DNA of 64,000 bases, taken from assembly GCA_964559435.1 (NCBI GenBank), contig CAZLHI010000007.1, positions 1-64,000 on the forward strand, given 5' to 3'. The translations under genes were made by a program, and so were the position numbers. Origin of the DNA: Hebobacterum sp964559435 (GTDB taxonomy: Bacteria; Armatimonadota; Hebobacteria; Hebobacterales; Hebobacteraceae). Positions within the stretch are counted from its first letter, which is position 1. Each line of letters opens with the position of its first letter. Shown here one piece after another: positions 25,202 to 34,617 of the stretch. The notes beneath the pieces are model-generated. The model was given only the letters and a program-made list of their open reading frames with translations, was not told where the DNA came from and did no database searches.

Positions 25202-26465
25202 CCCGGACAACGCGCCCGGCGCCGACACCGGCGAAGTCGTCGAGCGCTACCGGCGCCATGTCAACGCCGGCCTTGCCTCGCTCTTCAAGTTCATGGGCTT
25301 CGAGGCCGTCGAATGGAAGGCCGAGGGGTCCACGATCTGGGACACCGAGGGCCGCGAGTATCTCGACCTGCTCGCGGGCTTCGGAACCTTGGCGCTGGGT
25401 CACCGTCCTTCGGCCGTCCTCGCGGCGGTCAGAGATCAGCTCGACCGCATGCCTCTCTCGTCCCGCGTTCTCTTCAGCAAGCCGGTCGCCGACCTATCTG
25501 CCGCATTGGCATCCGTTCTCCCCGGCGATCTGGCGAAATCATTCTTCTGCAACAGCGGCACCGAAGCCGTAGAAGGCGCCCTCAAGCTGGCCAGGCTATA
25601 CACGGGCCGGCCCGGCGTTGTGGCGACAGAGGGAGGCTTCCACGGCAAAACGCTGGGGGCCTTGAGCGTGTCGGGACGAGAGGTGTACAGGCAGCCCTTC
25701 GCTCCCCTCGTCCCCGAGGTCACCCACGTCCCCTTCGGTGACAGCGACGCACTCGCCGATGCGGTCGGCGACAGCACGGCCGCGGTAGTGATCGAGCCCA
25801 TCCAGGGCGAAGGCGGAGTGATCGTCCCGCCGGATGACTACCTCCCCGCTGCCCGGGAGATCTGTGACCGCGCAGGGGCCCTCCTGATCGCCGACGAGGT
25901 CCAGACGGGATTCGGCCGGACTGGCGCCATGTTCGCCTGCGAGCACGCCGGCGTTGTGCCCGACATCATGTGCATGGCGAAGGCTCTCGGCGGTGGGGTC
26001 ATGCCGCTCGGCGCCTTTTCCAGCACTCCGGCGATATGGACCTCCCTGGAGGAGAATCCGCTTCTCCACTCATCCACGCTCGGGGGGAATCCCTTGGCCT
26101 GCGCGGCGGGCCTTGCAGCTATTGAAGCGATTCGTCGGGACGACCTCCCGGCGCGTGCCGCACAGCTTGGCGATCACGCCGTCAACCGGCTCCGCGAGCT
26201 TCAAGCCGCCCACGGTGATGTTGTCGCCGACGTGCGCGGCCGCGGCCTGCTCATCGGCGTGCAGTTCAGGGACGCTGACGTGGCTGGTTTGGTCATCGCG
26301 GGTCTGGCACAACGCAGAGTCATAGCTGCCTATACTCTGAACAACCCGGAGGTGATACGCGTAGAGCCTGCACTGACCATCTCCGAGGCGGATCTGGATC
26401 GCGGCATCTCGGCGCTGGTGGAGGCCGTAGCGCAGGCCAAGGGTATCTTGGCACAGCTCGACTAA
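25194..26465 (+). CDS. class III PLP aminotransferase (ornithine/putrescine type)
   Basis: A 423-residue fold-type I class III aminotransferase. The PLP site shows FFCNSGTEAVEGALKLAR near residue 118, GFHGKTLGALSVSG near residue 147, IADEVQTGFGRTGAMFACEH near residue 227, and the Schiff-base lysine in MCMAKALGGGVMPLGA near residue 262. The pattern fits acetylornithine, ornithine or putrescine aminotransferases; the substrate cannot be fixed without comparison. It starts with GTG at 25194, overlapping the tolC-like gene by 8 bases and with GAGGAGGGGG upstream. rtcA follows 12 bases later. Confidence 0.88.
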   Translation: MSSPDNAPGADTGEVVERYRRHVNAGLASLFKFMGFEAVEWKAEGSTIWDTEGREYLDLLAGFGTLALGHRPSAVLAAVRDQLDRMPLSSRVLFSKPVADLSAALASVLPGDLAKSFFCNSGTEAVEGALKLARLYTGRPGVVATEGGFHGKTLGALSVSGREVYRQPFAPLVPEVTHVPFGDSDALADAVGDSTAAVVIEPIQGEGGVIVPPDDYLPAAREICDRAGALLIADEVQTGFGRTGAMFACEHAGVVPDIMCMAKALGGGVMPLGAFSSTPAIWTSLEENPLLHSSTLGGNPLACAAGLAAIEAIRRDDLPARAAQLGDHAVNRLRELQAAHGDVVADVRGRGLLIGVQFRDADVAGLVIAGLAQRRVIAAYTLNNPEVIRVEPALTISEADLDRGISALVEAVAQAKGILAQLD

Positions 26466-26477
26466 CGGGCGAGGACA

Positions 26478-27524
26478 GTGGGCGAACTCATAGCGATCGA
26501 TGGCGCCCGTGGCGGGGGGCAGATCCTCCGAAACGCCGTCGCGCTGTCGGCCGTGGCAGGGCGGCCGGTTCGCGTGGAGAACATCCGGGGCGCCAGGCCC
26601 AAGCCGGGACTGCGGCCGCAGCACCTGACCGCGGTACGCGCAGTAGCGGAGGCGAGCGGCGCGCGCCTCACGGGCGCGGAGCTGGGCGCCAGGGAGATCG
26701 AGTTCTGGCCGGGAGCAAGAGAAGCCAAGCAGGGCTGGCGGCTGGACGTTGGCACGGCGGGGAGCGTTATGCTCGTCCTCCAGTCACTGCTGCCAGCGCT
26801 CGCGACCGCGGAAGGCTCATCAGACCTGACCTTGGTCGGCGGCACCGATGTCCCTTTTGCGCCGCCCTTCGACCACTTCCAGCAGGTCTTCGTCCCTGCC
26901 GTGACAGCCTTGGGCGTGAGCGTGACAGCGCAGTTGCTCCGCCGGGGCTTCTATCCCAAAGGGGGCGGAGAGGTAGCGGTAAGTGTGTCTCCCGCGTCGC
27001 CGGTTCGGCCACTGTCCTGGACCGAGCGAGGTGAAGGCGTCACAATCCGGGGCAAATCTTACAGCCAGGGGCTGCCGGCACACATCGCCGAAAGAATGAG
27101 GAGCTCGGCGCTTGGGAGGCTGCGAGCGGCCGGCCACGAAAGGGCCGACGCAGCCCTGGAGGTGGTTGAGCGAGGTCCGAGTCAGGGCTGTGGGATATTC
27201 CTCTGGGCCGAGAGCGAGGCCGGCCGGCGGTTCGGGGGCAGCGCGCTGGGCCGCCGAGGGAAGCGAGCGGAAGATGTTGGCACGGAGGCGGCAGACGCCC
27301 TTTTGGCCGAGCTGAGGGGAGAGTGGGCAGTAGAGTGTCATCTGGCAGATCAGATGATAGTATGGATGGCAATGGCCGGCGGCCCGTCCGAGCTAACGAC
27401 AGGGAGCCTGACAGACCACATCCGCTCGGCGATGGAGGTCGCGGAGGCGGTGGCGGGCGCGACGTTCTCGGTTGAGGAGCGACCTGTTGTACGGATTCGC
27501 TGCGAGCCAGCCGGAGAAGCATGA
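26478..27524 (+). CDS. rtcA: RNA 3'-terminal phosphate cyclase
   Basis: A 348-residue RtcA enzyme that converts RNA 3'-phosphates to 2',3'-cyclic phosphates through an adenylated histidine. RARPKPGLRPQHLTAVRA near residue 36, VGTAGSVMLVLQ near residue 90 and HLADQMIVWMAMAGG near residue 291 are typical. The likely nucleophile histidine is in SLTDHIRSA near residue 313. The N-terminal motif reads IDGARGGGQILR, two residues shorter than the usual IDGxxGEGGGQILR and lacking its glutamate. GTG start. No rtcB is seen in the window; the neighbours are an aminotransferase and thyX. Confidence 0.9.
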   Translation: MGELIAIDGARGGGQILRNAVALSAVAGRPVRVENIRGARPKPGLRPQHLTAVRAVAEASGARLTGAELGAREIEFWPGAREAKQGWRLDVGTAGSVMLVLQSLLPALATAEGSSDLTLVGGTDVPFAPPFDHFQQVFVPAVTALGVSVTAQLLRRGFYPKGGGEVAVSVSPASPVRPLSWTERGEGVTIRGKSYSQGLPAHIAERMRSSALGRLRAAGHERADAALEVVERGPSQGCGIFLWAESEAGRRFGGSALGRRGKRAEDVGTEAADALLAELRGEWAVECHLADQMIVWMAMAGGPSELTTGSLTDHIRSAMEVAEAVAGATFSVEERPVVRIRCEPAGEA

Positions 27525-27578
27525 GATGCGAAGGGAAAGGCGCTGTCGAAATCGTCTCAGCTCGCATGGAGGGAGAAC

Positions 27579-28334
27579 GTGAAGGTTACGCTGCTCATAC
27601 ACACGCCGGAGCCCGAGCGCGTCACAGTCGCGGCCGCCCTGCTGTGCTATCAGAGGGGCAGTCCGGAGGAGGCCTGGGAGCGCGCGGGAAACGAAAAGCT
27701 CCGCACGCGGCTCTTCGAGGAGCTCGTTCGGCAGGGGCACGGCTCCACTCTCGAGCACGTCGGTTTCACTTTCGGGATCGAGGGCATCAGCCGAGCTTGC
27801 TCGCATCAACTGGTGCGCCATCGCATCTCATCGTATAACCAGCAGTCGCAGCGCTACGTTGACGTCGGCGATCCCAACTACTTCGTCAAGCCCGACTCAC
27901 TAGCAGACGATGAGGGCCGCTTCGAGGAGGCGGTGGCCGGAGCCGTCACCTACTACCGGGAGACAGTGGATCGGCTGAAAGGCCAGGGGAAGAAGGGAGA
28001 GCAGGCGCAGGAGGACGCGCGGTACATCATCCCCAACGCCGGCAAGACGAACCTGATATGGACCACCAATCTTCGGAACTTGCTGCACGTAGCCCATGTC
28101 CGGATGTGTTCGAGGGCCCAGTGGGAGATTCGCAAGATGCTGCACCTCTGTCGTCGAGCGGTCGAGGACAGATTCCCTCTCATCGGCAAGTACATGGTGG
28201 TCAAGTGCCATCCTCTCGCCATGGGATACTGTGACGAGGAGTTTCGGACCTGTGGGTTCCGACCGCTGCGAGAAGAGGTCGTGCCTGGCGACGAAGCCTG
28301 CCCGCCAGGGCCGGGCTATGAAGAGAAGGATTGA
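27579..28334 (+). CDS. thyX: flavin-dependent thymidylate synthase
   Basis: A 251-residue ThyX that makes dTMP from dUMP using FAD, NADPH and methylene-tetrahydrofolate. The ThyX signature RHRISSYNQQSQR (RHRxxSxxxxSxR) lies near residue 80, with HGSTLEHVGFTF before it and NLRNLLHVAHVRMCSRAQWEIR near residue 165. The GTG start at 27579 has GGAGGGAG 4 bases upstream. No thyA is seen in the window. It is followed after 4 bases by the solute-binding lipoprotein gene. Confidence 0.96.
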   Translation: MKVTLLIHTPEPERVTVAAALLCYQRGSPEEAWERAGNEKLRTRLFEELVRQGHGSTLEHVGFTFGIEGISRACSHQLVRHRISSYNQQSQRYVDVGDPNYFVKPDSLADDEGRFEEAVAGAVTYYRETVDRLKGQGKKGEQAQEDARYIIPNAGKTNLIWTTNLRNLLHVAHVRMCSRAQWEIRKMLHLCRRAVEDRFPLIGKYMVVKCHPLAMGYCDEEFRTCGFRPLREEVVPGDEACPPGPGYEEKD

Positions 28335-28338
28335 GCGA

Positions 28339-29601
28339 ATGCGCGCCCGCATCATCCTCGCGCTCGCCGTTGGTCTTGCCATCTCCGGGTGCGGCGGCGG
28401 GCAGCCCGACCGTGGGATCGTGCAGATCACGCTCTTCACCTGGACCCGGCCGGGGGAGCTCGTCGTCAACCAGGAGCTTTGTGCCCAGTTCGAGGCGGAG
28501 CACCCGAATATCCGCGTCGAGATCGTCAACGAACCGGGGGACCGCGCGATGGACAAGCTCCAGCAGATGGTGGCCGCGGCCAACCCGCCGGACGTGATGT
28601 CGATCCACGGAGCCTACTTCATCCCACTAGCGGCGAAGGGCGCCCTGTTGGACCTGGACCCTGTGATCGAGAGAGACGAAACCTTCGACCTCCCCGACTT
28701 CTACCCCCAGCTCGTCGAGCTGTGCCGCTACCAAGGCAAGCTCTATTCGCTCCCGCGCTACACATCGGTCTACGTGCTCTTCTACAACGAGGATCTCTTC
28801 GATTCAGCGGGACTGGACTACCCGGATCGGACCTGGACCTGGGACGACTACATCGCTGCGGCCCGGAAGCTCACGGTGGAGCACCCGGACCCAGAGCGCA
28901 GGCGCCTCGGCACGGTGATAGACTTCTGGGGGGCACGAATCTATCCCTGGGTCTGGGCCAGCGGCGGCGAGATTCTGGATGCCGAGGGCAGCCGTTGTCT
29001 TCTGGACAGCCCGGAATCGCAGGAAGCACTGCAGTTTCTGGTAGACCTGCGGCACAAATGGCACGTCTGTCCCCCGACGACGATGGCCGAGAGACGGCAG
29101 AACATCGCGATGTTTGTCAACGGCCAGGTGGCCATGTTCCAGACTGGTGCCTGGGACATCCAGCAGATGAAGGAGGCCAAGGCGCTGCGCTGGAACATCG
29201 CGCCCCTCCCGAAGAAGAGGCAGCATGCGACTCTTCTCGGGATGGAGAACTACGCGATAGCGGCCGGGACCAAGCATCCCGAGGAGGCATGGGAGCTCTT
29301 CAAGTTTCTCCTCGGGCCGGAGGCGCAAGAGCGCATGGCGCGCGAGTTGGAGAAGCAGCCCTCGCGGCAGTCCGTAGCCAATGGGCCCTACCTCCAGCAG
29401 CAGGCCGAGTACGACCGCCGAGTCTTCGTCGAGGCCCTCGAGTACGCCCGCCAGGCGCCGAACATACCGGAGTGGGATCGGGTGAGCCACTTCATACAGG
29501 AGCAGCTTGACCTGATGTGGATGGGGGAGGTGTCTGTCGAAGACGGCACCCGCCGGGCAGCCGAGCAGGTCACGAAGGCGTTGCAGGAATCGCCGGGATG
29601 A
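28339..29601 (+). CDS. ABC sugar-type solute-binding lipoprotein
   Basis: A 420-residue family 1 extracellular solute-binding protein. The N-terminus MRARIILALAVGLAISGC is a lipoprotein signal peptide with the lipobox ISGC, so the mature protein is lipid-anchored. The body has typical features of sugar-binding proteins: ITLFTWTRPGELVVNQEL, YVLFYNEDLF, AMFQTGAWDI and ENYAIAAGTKHPEEAWELFKF. The ATG at 28339 is preferred over 28318 because AAGGA lies 8 bases upstream and the signal peptide is then of normal length. No permease or ATPase gene is adjacent, so it is an orphan here. It overlaps the next gene by 4 bases. Confidence 0.9.
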   Translation: MRARIILALAVGLAISGCGGGQPDRGIVQITLFTWTRPGELVVNQELCAQFEAEHPNIRVEIVNEPGDRAMDKLQQMVAAANPPDVMSIHGAYFIPLAAKGALLDLDPVIERDETFDLPDFYPQLVELCRYQGKLYSLPRYTSVYVLFYNEDLFDSAGLDYPDRTWTWDDYIAAARKLTVEHPDPERRRLGTVIDFWGARIYPWVWASGGEILDAEGSRCLLDSPESQEALQFLVDLRHKWHVCPPTTMAERRQNIAMFVNGQVAMFQTGAWDIQQMKEAKALRWNIAPLPKKRQHATLLGMENYAIAAGTKHPEEAWELFKFLLGPEAQERMARELEKQPSRQSVANGPYLQQQAEYDRRVFVEALEYARQAPNIPEWDRVSHFIQEQLDLMWMGEVSVEDGTRRAAEQVTKALQESPG

Positions 29602-30041
29602 CGGAAGGTCTCCTCATCCGGCCCGCGGAAGAACGCGACGCAGAAGCCGTCGCGGCACTCTCTGAGACGTGGGGACACCCGCTCTCCTGTGGTGAAGTGC
29701 GCATGAAGATACGCTCCTTCGCCGAGACTGCTGGCCACCAGTTCCTCGTGGCCGAGGTCGCTGGTGCGGTCGTCGGCTTCGCCGCCATGAACACCGCTCT
29801 GTCGCCGGGACGCCCAGCCAAGACCGGAATCATCTCGGGGATGGCCGTTGCGCCGCCATACCAGCGACAAGGCGTCGGAAGACGGCTTGTCGAATACGCC
29901 GAGGATTGGCTCCGTTCCCAGGGCGCTTCGTACATCCGCGTCACCACTGCCTCCCACCGCACCGAAGACGCCCACCGATTCTATTGCGCCCTCGGCTATC
30001 GCCAGACGGGCGTTCGCTTCGACAAGCACCTCCCACCTTAG
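29598..30041 (+). CDS. GNAT family N-acetyltransferase
   Basis: A 147-residue GNAT acetyltransferase. The acetyl-CoA pyrophosphate loop is seen in ISGMAVAPPYQRQGVGRRLVEYAEDW (Q/RxxGxG/A) near residues 84-105, and the C-terminal HRFYCALGYRQTG is the usual motif B end. The acceptor substrate is unknown. The ATG overlaps the stop of the lipoprotein gene (ATGA), implying translational coupling. Confidence 0.88.
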   Translation: MTEGLLIRPAEERDAEAVAALSETWGHPLSCGEVRMKIRSFAETAGHQFLVAEVAGAVVGFAAMNTALSPGRPAKTGIISGMAVAPPYQRQGVGRRLVEYAEDWLRSQGASYIRVTTASHRTEDAHRFYCALGYRQTGVRFDKHLPP

Positions 30042-30144
30042 GCTTCGGCAGCAGCCTCTCTGGGGCGGCCCGGCCTGCGCGCGCCGGCCGTTTCTGCGCG
30101 CGGAGCCGCTCGGCCTTTCCCCCTTCTGCTCCTCGCCTCGGGTG

Positions 30145-30153
30145 TGCTACACT
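30145..30153 (+). promoter_or_regulatory. possible extended -10 element of mutS2
   Basis: TGC followed by TACACT in the context TGTGCTACACT lies 27 bases before the mutS2 ATG. No clear -35 hexamer is present. It matches the pattern of other -10 elements in the window. Confidence 0.35.
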
Positions 30154-30179
30154 GTCACAGACGGACGACTGGCACTGCG

Positions 30180-32621
30180 ATGGATGCGCGAACTCTTCGA
30201 GTCCTCGAGTACGACGCCGTACGAAAGCGCCTCCGCGACTGCGCGGCGTCTTCGCTCGCCAAGAGGCTGGCGGAACGGCTCGAACCGACCAGCGACTTCT
30301 CCGAAGTGGGCCGCTTGCTGGCCGAGACGACGCAGGCTCGCGCGGTGCTGGCGGCGGCCGGCCGCGCGCCTCTCGGCGGCGTACACGACATACGCGCACA
30401 AGTCCTCAACGCCTCTCGCGGCGGGATGCTCTCAGCGGGAGACCTGCTCGAGATCGCCGATACGGTCTACGCTTCGCGGCGCATGCGTGGGTTCCTGCTG
30501 CAGGGAGAACTGGAGGCCCCGCTCATACGAGCGTGCGCGGAAGGGCTGGGCGTTTTCGAAGACATCGAGCACGCCATCGAGGCCAGCATCGACAACCGCG
30601 GCGAGGTACTGGACTCGGCCACCGACAACCTCCGGGCCATACGCGCCAAGATCCGTCGACTCCAGAACAGCAGCGAGCAACGGCTCAACGCGATAGTCCA
30701 TTCCGGCCAATTCGCTCGCATGATCCAGGAGCCCATCGTCACCGTACGAAACGGCCGCTACTGCATACCGATACGCAGCGAGTTCAAGGGGGAGTTCCGC
30801 GGCATCGTACACGATTCTTCGGCCAGCGGCGCCACCGTCTTCATGGAGCCGTTTGCGGTCGTGGAGATCAACAACGAGGTCAGGGAGGCGCGCTCGGCCG
30901 AGGAGCGCGAGGTCAGGCGGATCCTTGCGCGGCTGAGCGGCATGGCAGGAGCGCAGAGCGAGGAGATCCTCTCCACGGTGGAGACGCTGTCGCAGCTCGA
31001 CCTCATATTTGCACGGGCTGGGCTGGCGGAGAACATGGAGGCCGTCGAGCCTGAGATCGATGCGAAGGGGGAAGTCGATCTCATCGACGCGCGCCACCCG
31101 CTCCTCGAGGGCCGCGTCGTGCCAGTGAGCATCGGGGTGGGGGAGGAGTTCAAGGCCCTTGTCTTGACGGGGCCGAACACGGGCGGCAAGACGGTGAGCC
31201 TGAAGACTGTTGGGCTGCTGACGCTCATGGCGCAGTCAGGGCTTCACCTTCCGGCGGCCCAGGGAAGTCGCATTGCGGTATTCAGCAGGATCTTCGCCGA
31301 CATCGGAGACGAGCAGAGCATCCAGCAGAGCCTGTCTACTTTCTCCTCGCACATGACGCAAATCGTCAACGTGTTGAGCAACGCCGACGGGAACTCCCTG
31401 GTCTTGCTCGATGAGATCGGCGCGGGCACCGATCCGGCCGAGGGATCGGCGCTGGCGAAGGCGATCCTGATTGAGCTGCTCGGCCGCGGGTCTCGCGTGC
31501 TTGCAACGACCCACTACGGCGAGCTGAAGACGTTCGCGTACACCCAACCAGAGGTCGAGAACGCCAGCGTCGAATTCGATCCAGCCACCCTGGAGCCGAC
31601 CTTCGAGGTGCGAATCGGGACCCCGGGAAGCAGCAACGCGTTCGCCATAGCTGCTCGGCTTGGCTTGTCGCCCGGTCTCCTGCGCCAGGCAGCCGAGATG
31701 ATGGGGGAGGCCCAGGTCGAGCTTCACGAGGTGATCCAGCGGGCAGAGCGGGACCAGCGTGATCTGGCGCAAGAGCGGCGGGACGCCGCCCGAGCGCGGC
31801 GGGAGCTGGAGGCGACGAAGGCGGACTACGAGAAGCTTCTCAGCGATCTCAAGTCCAAGCGACGCGAGATGCTGCTGGAGGCGCGCCAGGAGGCGCGCCG
31901 AATCGTCAGCCGGGCGAAGCAGAGAACCGAGGAACTGCTGAACCTCCTGCGACAGTCGGTCCAGGAGGCACGGGAGGCGAAGCAGGCTATAGAGCGCGAG
32001 GCGGCCCAAATCGCCCAGTACGCTGCTCCGGAGCCCACCGACGTGGTCCGGGCGGCGCGGCAAGAGCTGGCCGACATATCCGATGAGGCAGCGGAGGCCA
32101 CTGCAGAGGCGACCGAAACGGAAGCCCCCACCGAACCTGAACGCGAACCCGAGCCTGTCGGGCACCTGGTGCGCGGAGACGCGGTACTTGTGAGGAGCGT
32201 GCGGCAGCGTGGAAGTGTGCTGGACCCTCCAGACGAGAACGGCCAGGTGAAGGTGCAGGTCGGCTTGCTGCGGCTCTCGGTGCCGGTGTCTGACCTTGCG
32301 CTCGTCCAAGAGCCGACCGTGACCATCAGCCGTGCGCGGCCCGATGGCGTCAGCGTGTCCGCCGCGCCCGCACCGACCGAGCTCCACCTGCGGGGCCTTC
32401 GGGTCGAAGCGGCCCTCTACGAGTTGGAGCGGTATCTGGACCGGGCGGCCCTGGCGCGACATGAGCGGGTGCGCATCGTCCACGGCAGGGGAACGGGCGC
32501 CGTCAGAGCCGCCGTGCACGAGCGACTGAAGGACCACCCCCTCGTGCGCTCTTTCCGCCTGGCCGATGCCGGGGAAGGGGATTCCGGCGCGACGATCGTC
32601 GAGCTGGGGCCGAGATCGTAG
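30180..32621 (+). CDS. mutS2: MutS2 ribosome-rescue/recombination ATPase
   Basis: An 813-residue MutS2. The MutS core domain is followed by the ATPase domain with Walker A TGPNTGGKT near residue 331 and Walker B LVLLDEIGAGTDP near residue 407. A long charged coiled coil spans about residues 520-610. An acidic alanine/glutamate-rich linker and a KOW-like region follow, and a complete C-terminal Smr nuclease domain carries LHLRGLRVEAAL and HGRGTGAVR near residues 739-775. MutS2 lacks mismatch-recognition domain I and acts on recombination intermediates or collided ribosomes. The start at 30180 (MDARTLRVLEYD) is chosen by domain alignment. Confidence 0.94.
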   Translation: MDARTLRVLEYDAVRKRLRDCAASSLAKRLAERLEPTSDFSEVGRLLAETTQARAVLAAAGRAPLGGVHDIRAQVLNASRGGMLSAGDLLEIADTVYASRRMRGFLLQGELEAPLIRACAEGLGVFEDIEHAIEASIDNRGEVLDSATDNLRAIRAKIRRLQNSSEQRLNAIVHSGQFARMIQEPIVTVRNGRYCIPIRSEFKGEFRGIVHDSSASGATVFMEPFAVVEINNEVREARSAEEREVRRILARLSGMAGAQSEEILSTVETLSQLDLIFARAGLAENMEAVEPEIDAKGEVDLIDARHPLLEGRVVPVSIGVGEEFKALVLTGPNTGGKTVSLKTVGLLTLMAQSGLHLPAAQGSRIAVFSRIFADIGDEQSIQQSLSTFSSHMTQIVNVLSNADGNSLVLLDEIGAGTDPAEGSALAKAILIELLGRGSRVLATTHYGELKTFAYTQPEVENASVEFDPATLEPTFEVRIGTPGSSNAFAIAARLGLSPGLLRQAAEMMGEAQVELHEVIQRAERDQRDLAQERRDAARARRELEATKADYEKLLSDLKSKRREMLLEARQEARRIVSRAKQRTEELLNLLRQSVQEAREAKQAIEREAAQIAQYAAPEPTDVVRAARQELADISDEAAEATAEATETEAPTEPEREPEPVGHLVRGDAVLVRSVRQRGSVLDPPDENGQVKVQVGLLRLSVPVSDLALVQEPTVTISRARPDGVSVSAAPAPTELHLRGLRVEAALYELERYLDRAALARHERVRIVHGRGTGAVRAAVHERLKDHPLVRSFRLADAGEGDSGATIVELGPRS

Positions 32622-32708
32622 CACCAAAGGTGGAGCGGGAAAGTCTTGCGGCCTGCTCACGAGGTGGGGATCGCTCGCGGCCGCCGGGGCCGGAGGGGCA
32701 ATCGCGTG

Positions 32709-34406
32709 ATGACCCAATCGGAGCGGCCCCCGGACACCGGAGGAGCCTGCATCAGTCGGAGCGACAACGTGATCGTTGCCGCCCTCGCGTCTATCGGGTG
32801 CGGGGTGTGGCTGTGGTTCGCTCTGAGCACGCGGATCTCTCTTGAGGATGCCTATATCACCTTTCGCTACGCCCGGCACATCACCCAGGGCAACGGCTTC
32901 GTCTACAACGTGGGCGAGCGCGTGCTGGGCACGACGAGCCCCCTGCAAACGCTTCTCCTCGCCGGCCTTGGCATCACCTTCGGGCCGGACCGCATACCAC
33001 CGGTCGCGTCAGTCGTGATGCCCATCTTCGGGATCGCCGCGGGGGTCGTCAGCTTCCTGGCCGTGAGGAGACTCGGCGGGACACGTGTCGGCGCAGCCAC
33101 CGGCCTCCTTCTCTTTTACCTCCACCCGCTCGTCATGCGCACCTCATTAGGCGGGATGGAGACACCTCTGCTGCTGTTCCTCATGGCGCTGAGCCTCTAC
33201 TTCCTGGCCGACCGCCGGGCCGTGCCAGCATCCGTCACGATTGCCTTCCTCGCACTGTGCCGCGTCGACGGGCTGATATGGGGCGGCCTCGTCATCGTTG
33301 TAACGCTGCTATCCGGCTACCGCAGGCCGCTCAAGCGGGCTGTTGCCTTCGGCGCCGTCGTCGCGCCGTGGGTCCTGTTCTGCTGGCTCTACTTCGGGAG
33401 CCCAGTGCCGAACAGCATGATAGCAAAGGCGGTCATCCGGCCTGGCAGAGAAGGGCTCCTGATGGACCCCGTTCACTTCAGCCGCCTGTCGCGCTTCTAC
33501 CTGTCCGGCATTACCATCGAGATGGATCGTTGGGTGATGGTAATCTCAATTGCACTCCTTGTGCTCGGCGTGATCGCCGTATCTCGCGCGCGGAGGCGCG
33601 AGCTTCTGCTGCTGCCGGTCTTCCCCGTCATCTATGCCGTCGTGATGTATGTTGGGAGGGCCCCCATGTTCCAGTGGTATCTCGCGCCGATGCTACTGTG
33701 CTCCGTGTTCCTCATGGGCCTTGGAGTGGGCCAGGCAGTGCTGTGGGCAAGGATGGGAGAGAGAAGAGGAAGAATCAGAGCAGTCGTCTTGGCCTGCCTG
33801 GCAGTTGTGACGTTCCCGAGCCTCGCGGGCGAGGTGCGCACACTGCCGCGGAGAGCGCGACACACGCGGTCGTTCCAGGAGAACGAGTTCGGCCTGCGGC
33901 GAGCAGTGGGGCTCTGGCTGCGCGAGCACACGCCAAGGGACGCGTCCGTGGCCATGGAGGCCATCGGCTATCAGGGGTACTACTCCGACCGTCGCGTCAT
34001 AGACACGGCCGGCCTCGTGACTCCCAGCGTGATCGAGTACAATGCGAATAGTGGGTCAAATGGGATTGTGTTCAAGCGCATTACGACGGAGCTAAGGCCG
34101 GACTACATCCTGCTGCGGTCATTTGAGGTCGAAGACAACCACCACTTCAAGGGGGGGAAGCTCTTCGAAACGCCAGCGGACAGGGATCTATTCTTCCGCC
34201 AATACCGAGAAGCGCAGCGGTTCACTGCGCCGCACCCCGAATTGGCTCCTCTGCTGGCCCGTCTAACGCTCTACGAGCGCATTCCCAGCAGTCCCACAAA
34301 CCGCGCCGCTCCCGCAGCGGAGAGGAAAGCGTCCCTCGCGGCCCCCGCCGCTACTCCTCGTGATGGTGCGGCTCCCGCCAGCCGCCCGCGCCGGCCTGCG
34401 GGTTGA
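32709..34406 (+). CDS. polytopic membrane glycosyltransferase-like protein
   Basis: A 565-residue integral membrane protein with about ten hydrophobic helices between residues 20 and 390. The first loop reads LEDAYITFRYARHITQGNGF near residue 48, followed by GERVLGTTSPL. The acidic residues after the first helix are typical of GT-C lipid-linked sugar transferases (mannosyl/arabinosyltransferase type). The C-terminal 150 residues form a soluble domain, ending in an alanine/proline-rich tail. The ATG at 32709 has GGAGGGG 9 bases upstream; TTG at 32646 is an alternative. The tail overlaps the convergent BON gene by 56 bases. The sugar and acceptor are unknown. Confidence 0.75.
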   Translation: MTQSERPPDTGGACISRSDNVIVAALASIGCGVWLWFALSTRISLEDAYITFRYARHITQGNGFVYNVGERVLGTTSPLQTLLLAGLGITFGPDRIPPVASVVMPIFGIAAGVVSFLAVRRLGGTRVGAATGLLLFYLHPLVMRTSLGGMETPLLLFLMALSLYFLADRRAVPASVTIAFLALCRVDGLIWGGLVIVVTLLSGYRRPLKRAVAFGAVVAPWVLFCWLYFGSPVPNSMIAKAVIRPGREGLLMDPVHFSRLSRFYLSGITIEMDRWVMVISIALLVLGVIAVSRARRRELLLLPVFPVIYAVVMYVGRAPMFQWYLAPMLLCSVFLMGLGVGQAVLWARMGERRGRIRAVVLACLAVVTFPSLAGEVRTLPRRARHTRSFQENEFGLRRAVGLWLREHTPRDASVAMEAIGYQGYYSDRRVIDTAGLVTPSVIEYNANSGSNGIVFKRITTELRPDYILLRSFEVEDNHHFKGGKLFETPADRDLFFRQYREAQRFTAPHPELAPLLARLTLYERIPSSPTNRAAPAAERKASLAAPAATPRDGAAPASRPRRPAG

Positions 34407-34614
34407 TTTGAAGGCGGTTCCGCACCATACCGACTCCCTCCACCTTCTTCGTGACCTCTTCCACAATCCCACTGAGCTCTCTCGTTTCCACCTCGCCGTC
34501 GAGGAATACAGCCGCCCCGACGGTCTTCACATGGACCGAAGACAGAGCGGCGGTCCGCTCGTCCTTTGCGAGAGCGTCCTCGACGGCGCGCGCGAGCTTC
34601 TGAGACTGCGACAT
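34351..34614 (-). CDS. BON domain protein
   Basis: An 87-residue protein made of one BON domain (ARAVEDALAKDERTAAL, then VHVKTVGAAVFLDGEV and GVGMVRNRLQI). BON domains usually bind phospholipid or periplasmic partners, but no signal peptide is present here, so it seems cytoplasmic. It lies 3 bases after mutS on the same strand and ends with a histidine-rich HHHEE tail. It overlaps the convergent membrane glycosyltransferase by 56 bases. Confidence 0.82.
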   Translation of the reverse strand: MSQSQKLARAVEDALAKDERTAALSSVHVKTVGAAVFLDGEVETRELSGIVEEVTKKVEGVGMVRNRLQINPQAGAGGWREPHHHEE

Positions 34615-34617
34615 CTG

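Noticed and set aside
31236..32948. 570-residue minus-strand ORF across mutS2
   Set aside because: Shadow of mutS2, with coiled-coil and linker codons generating a long open antisense frame.
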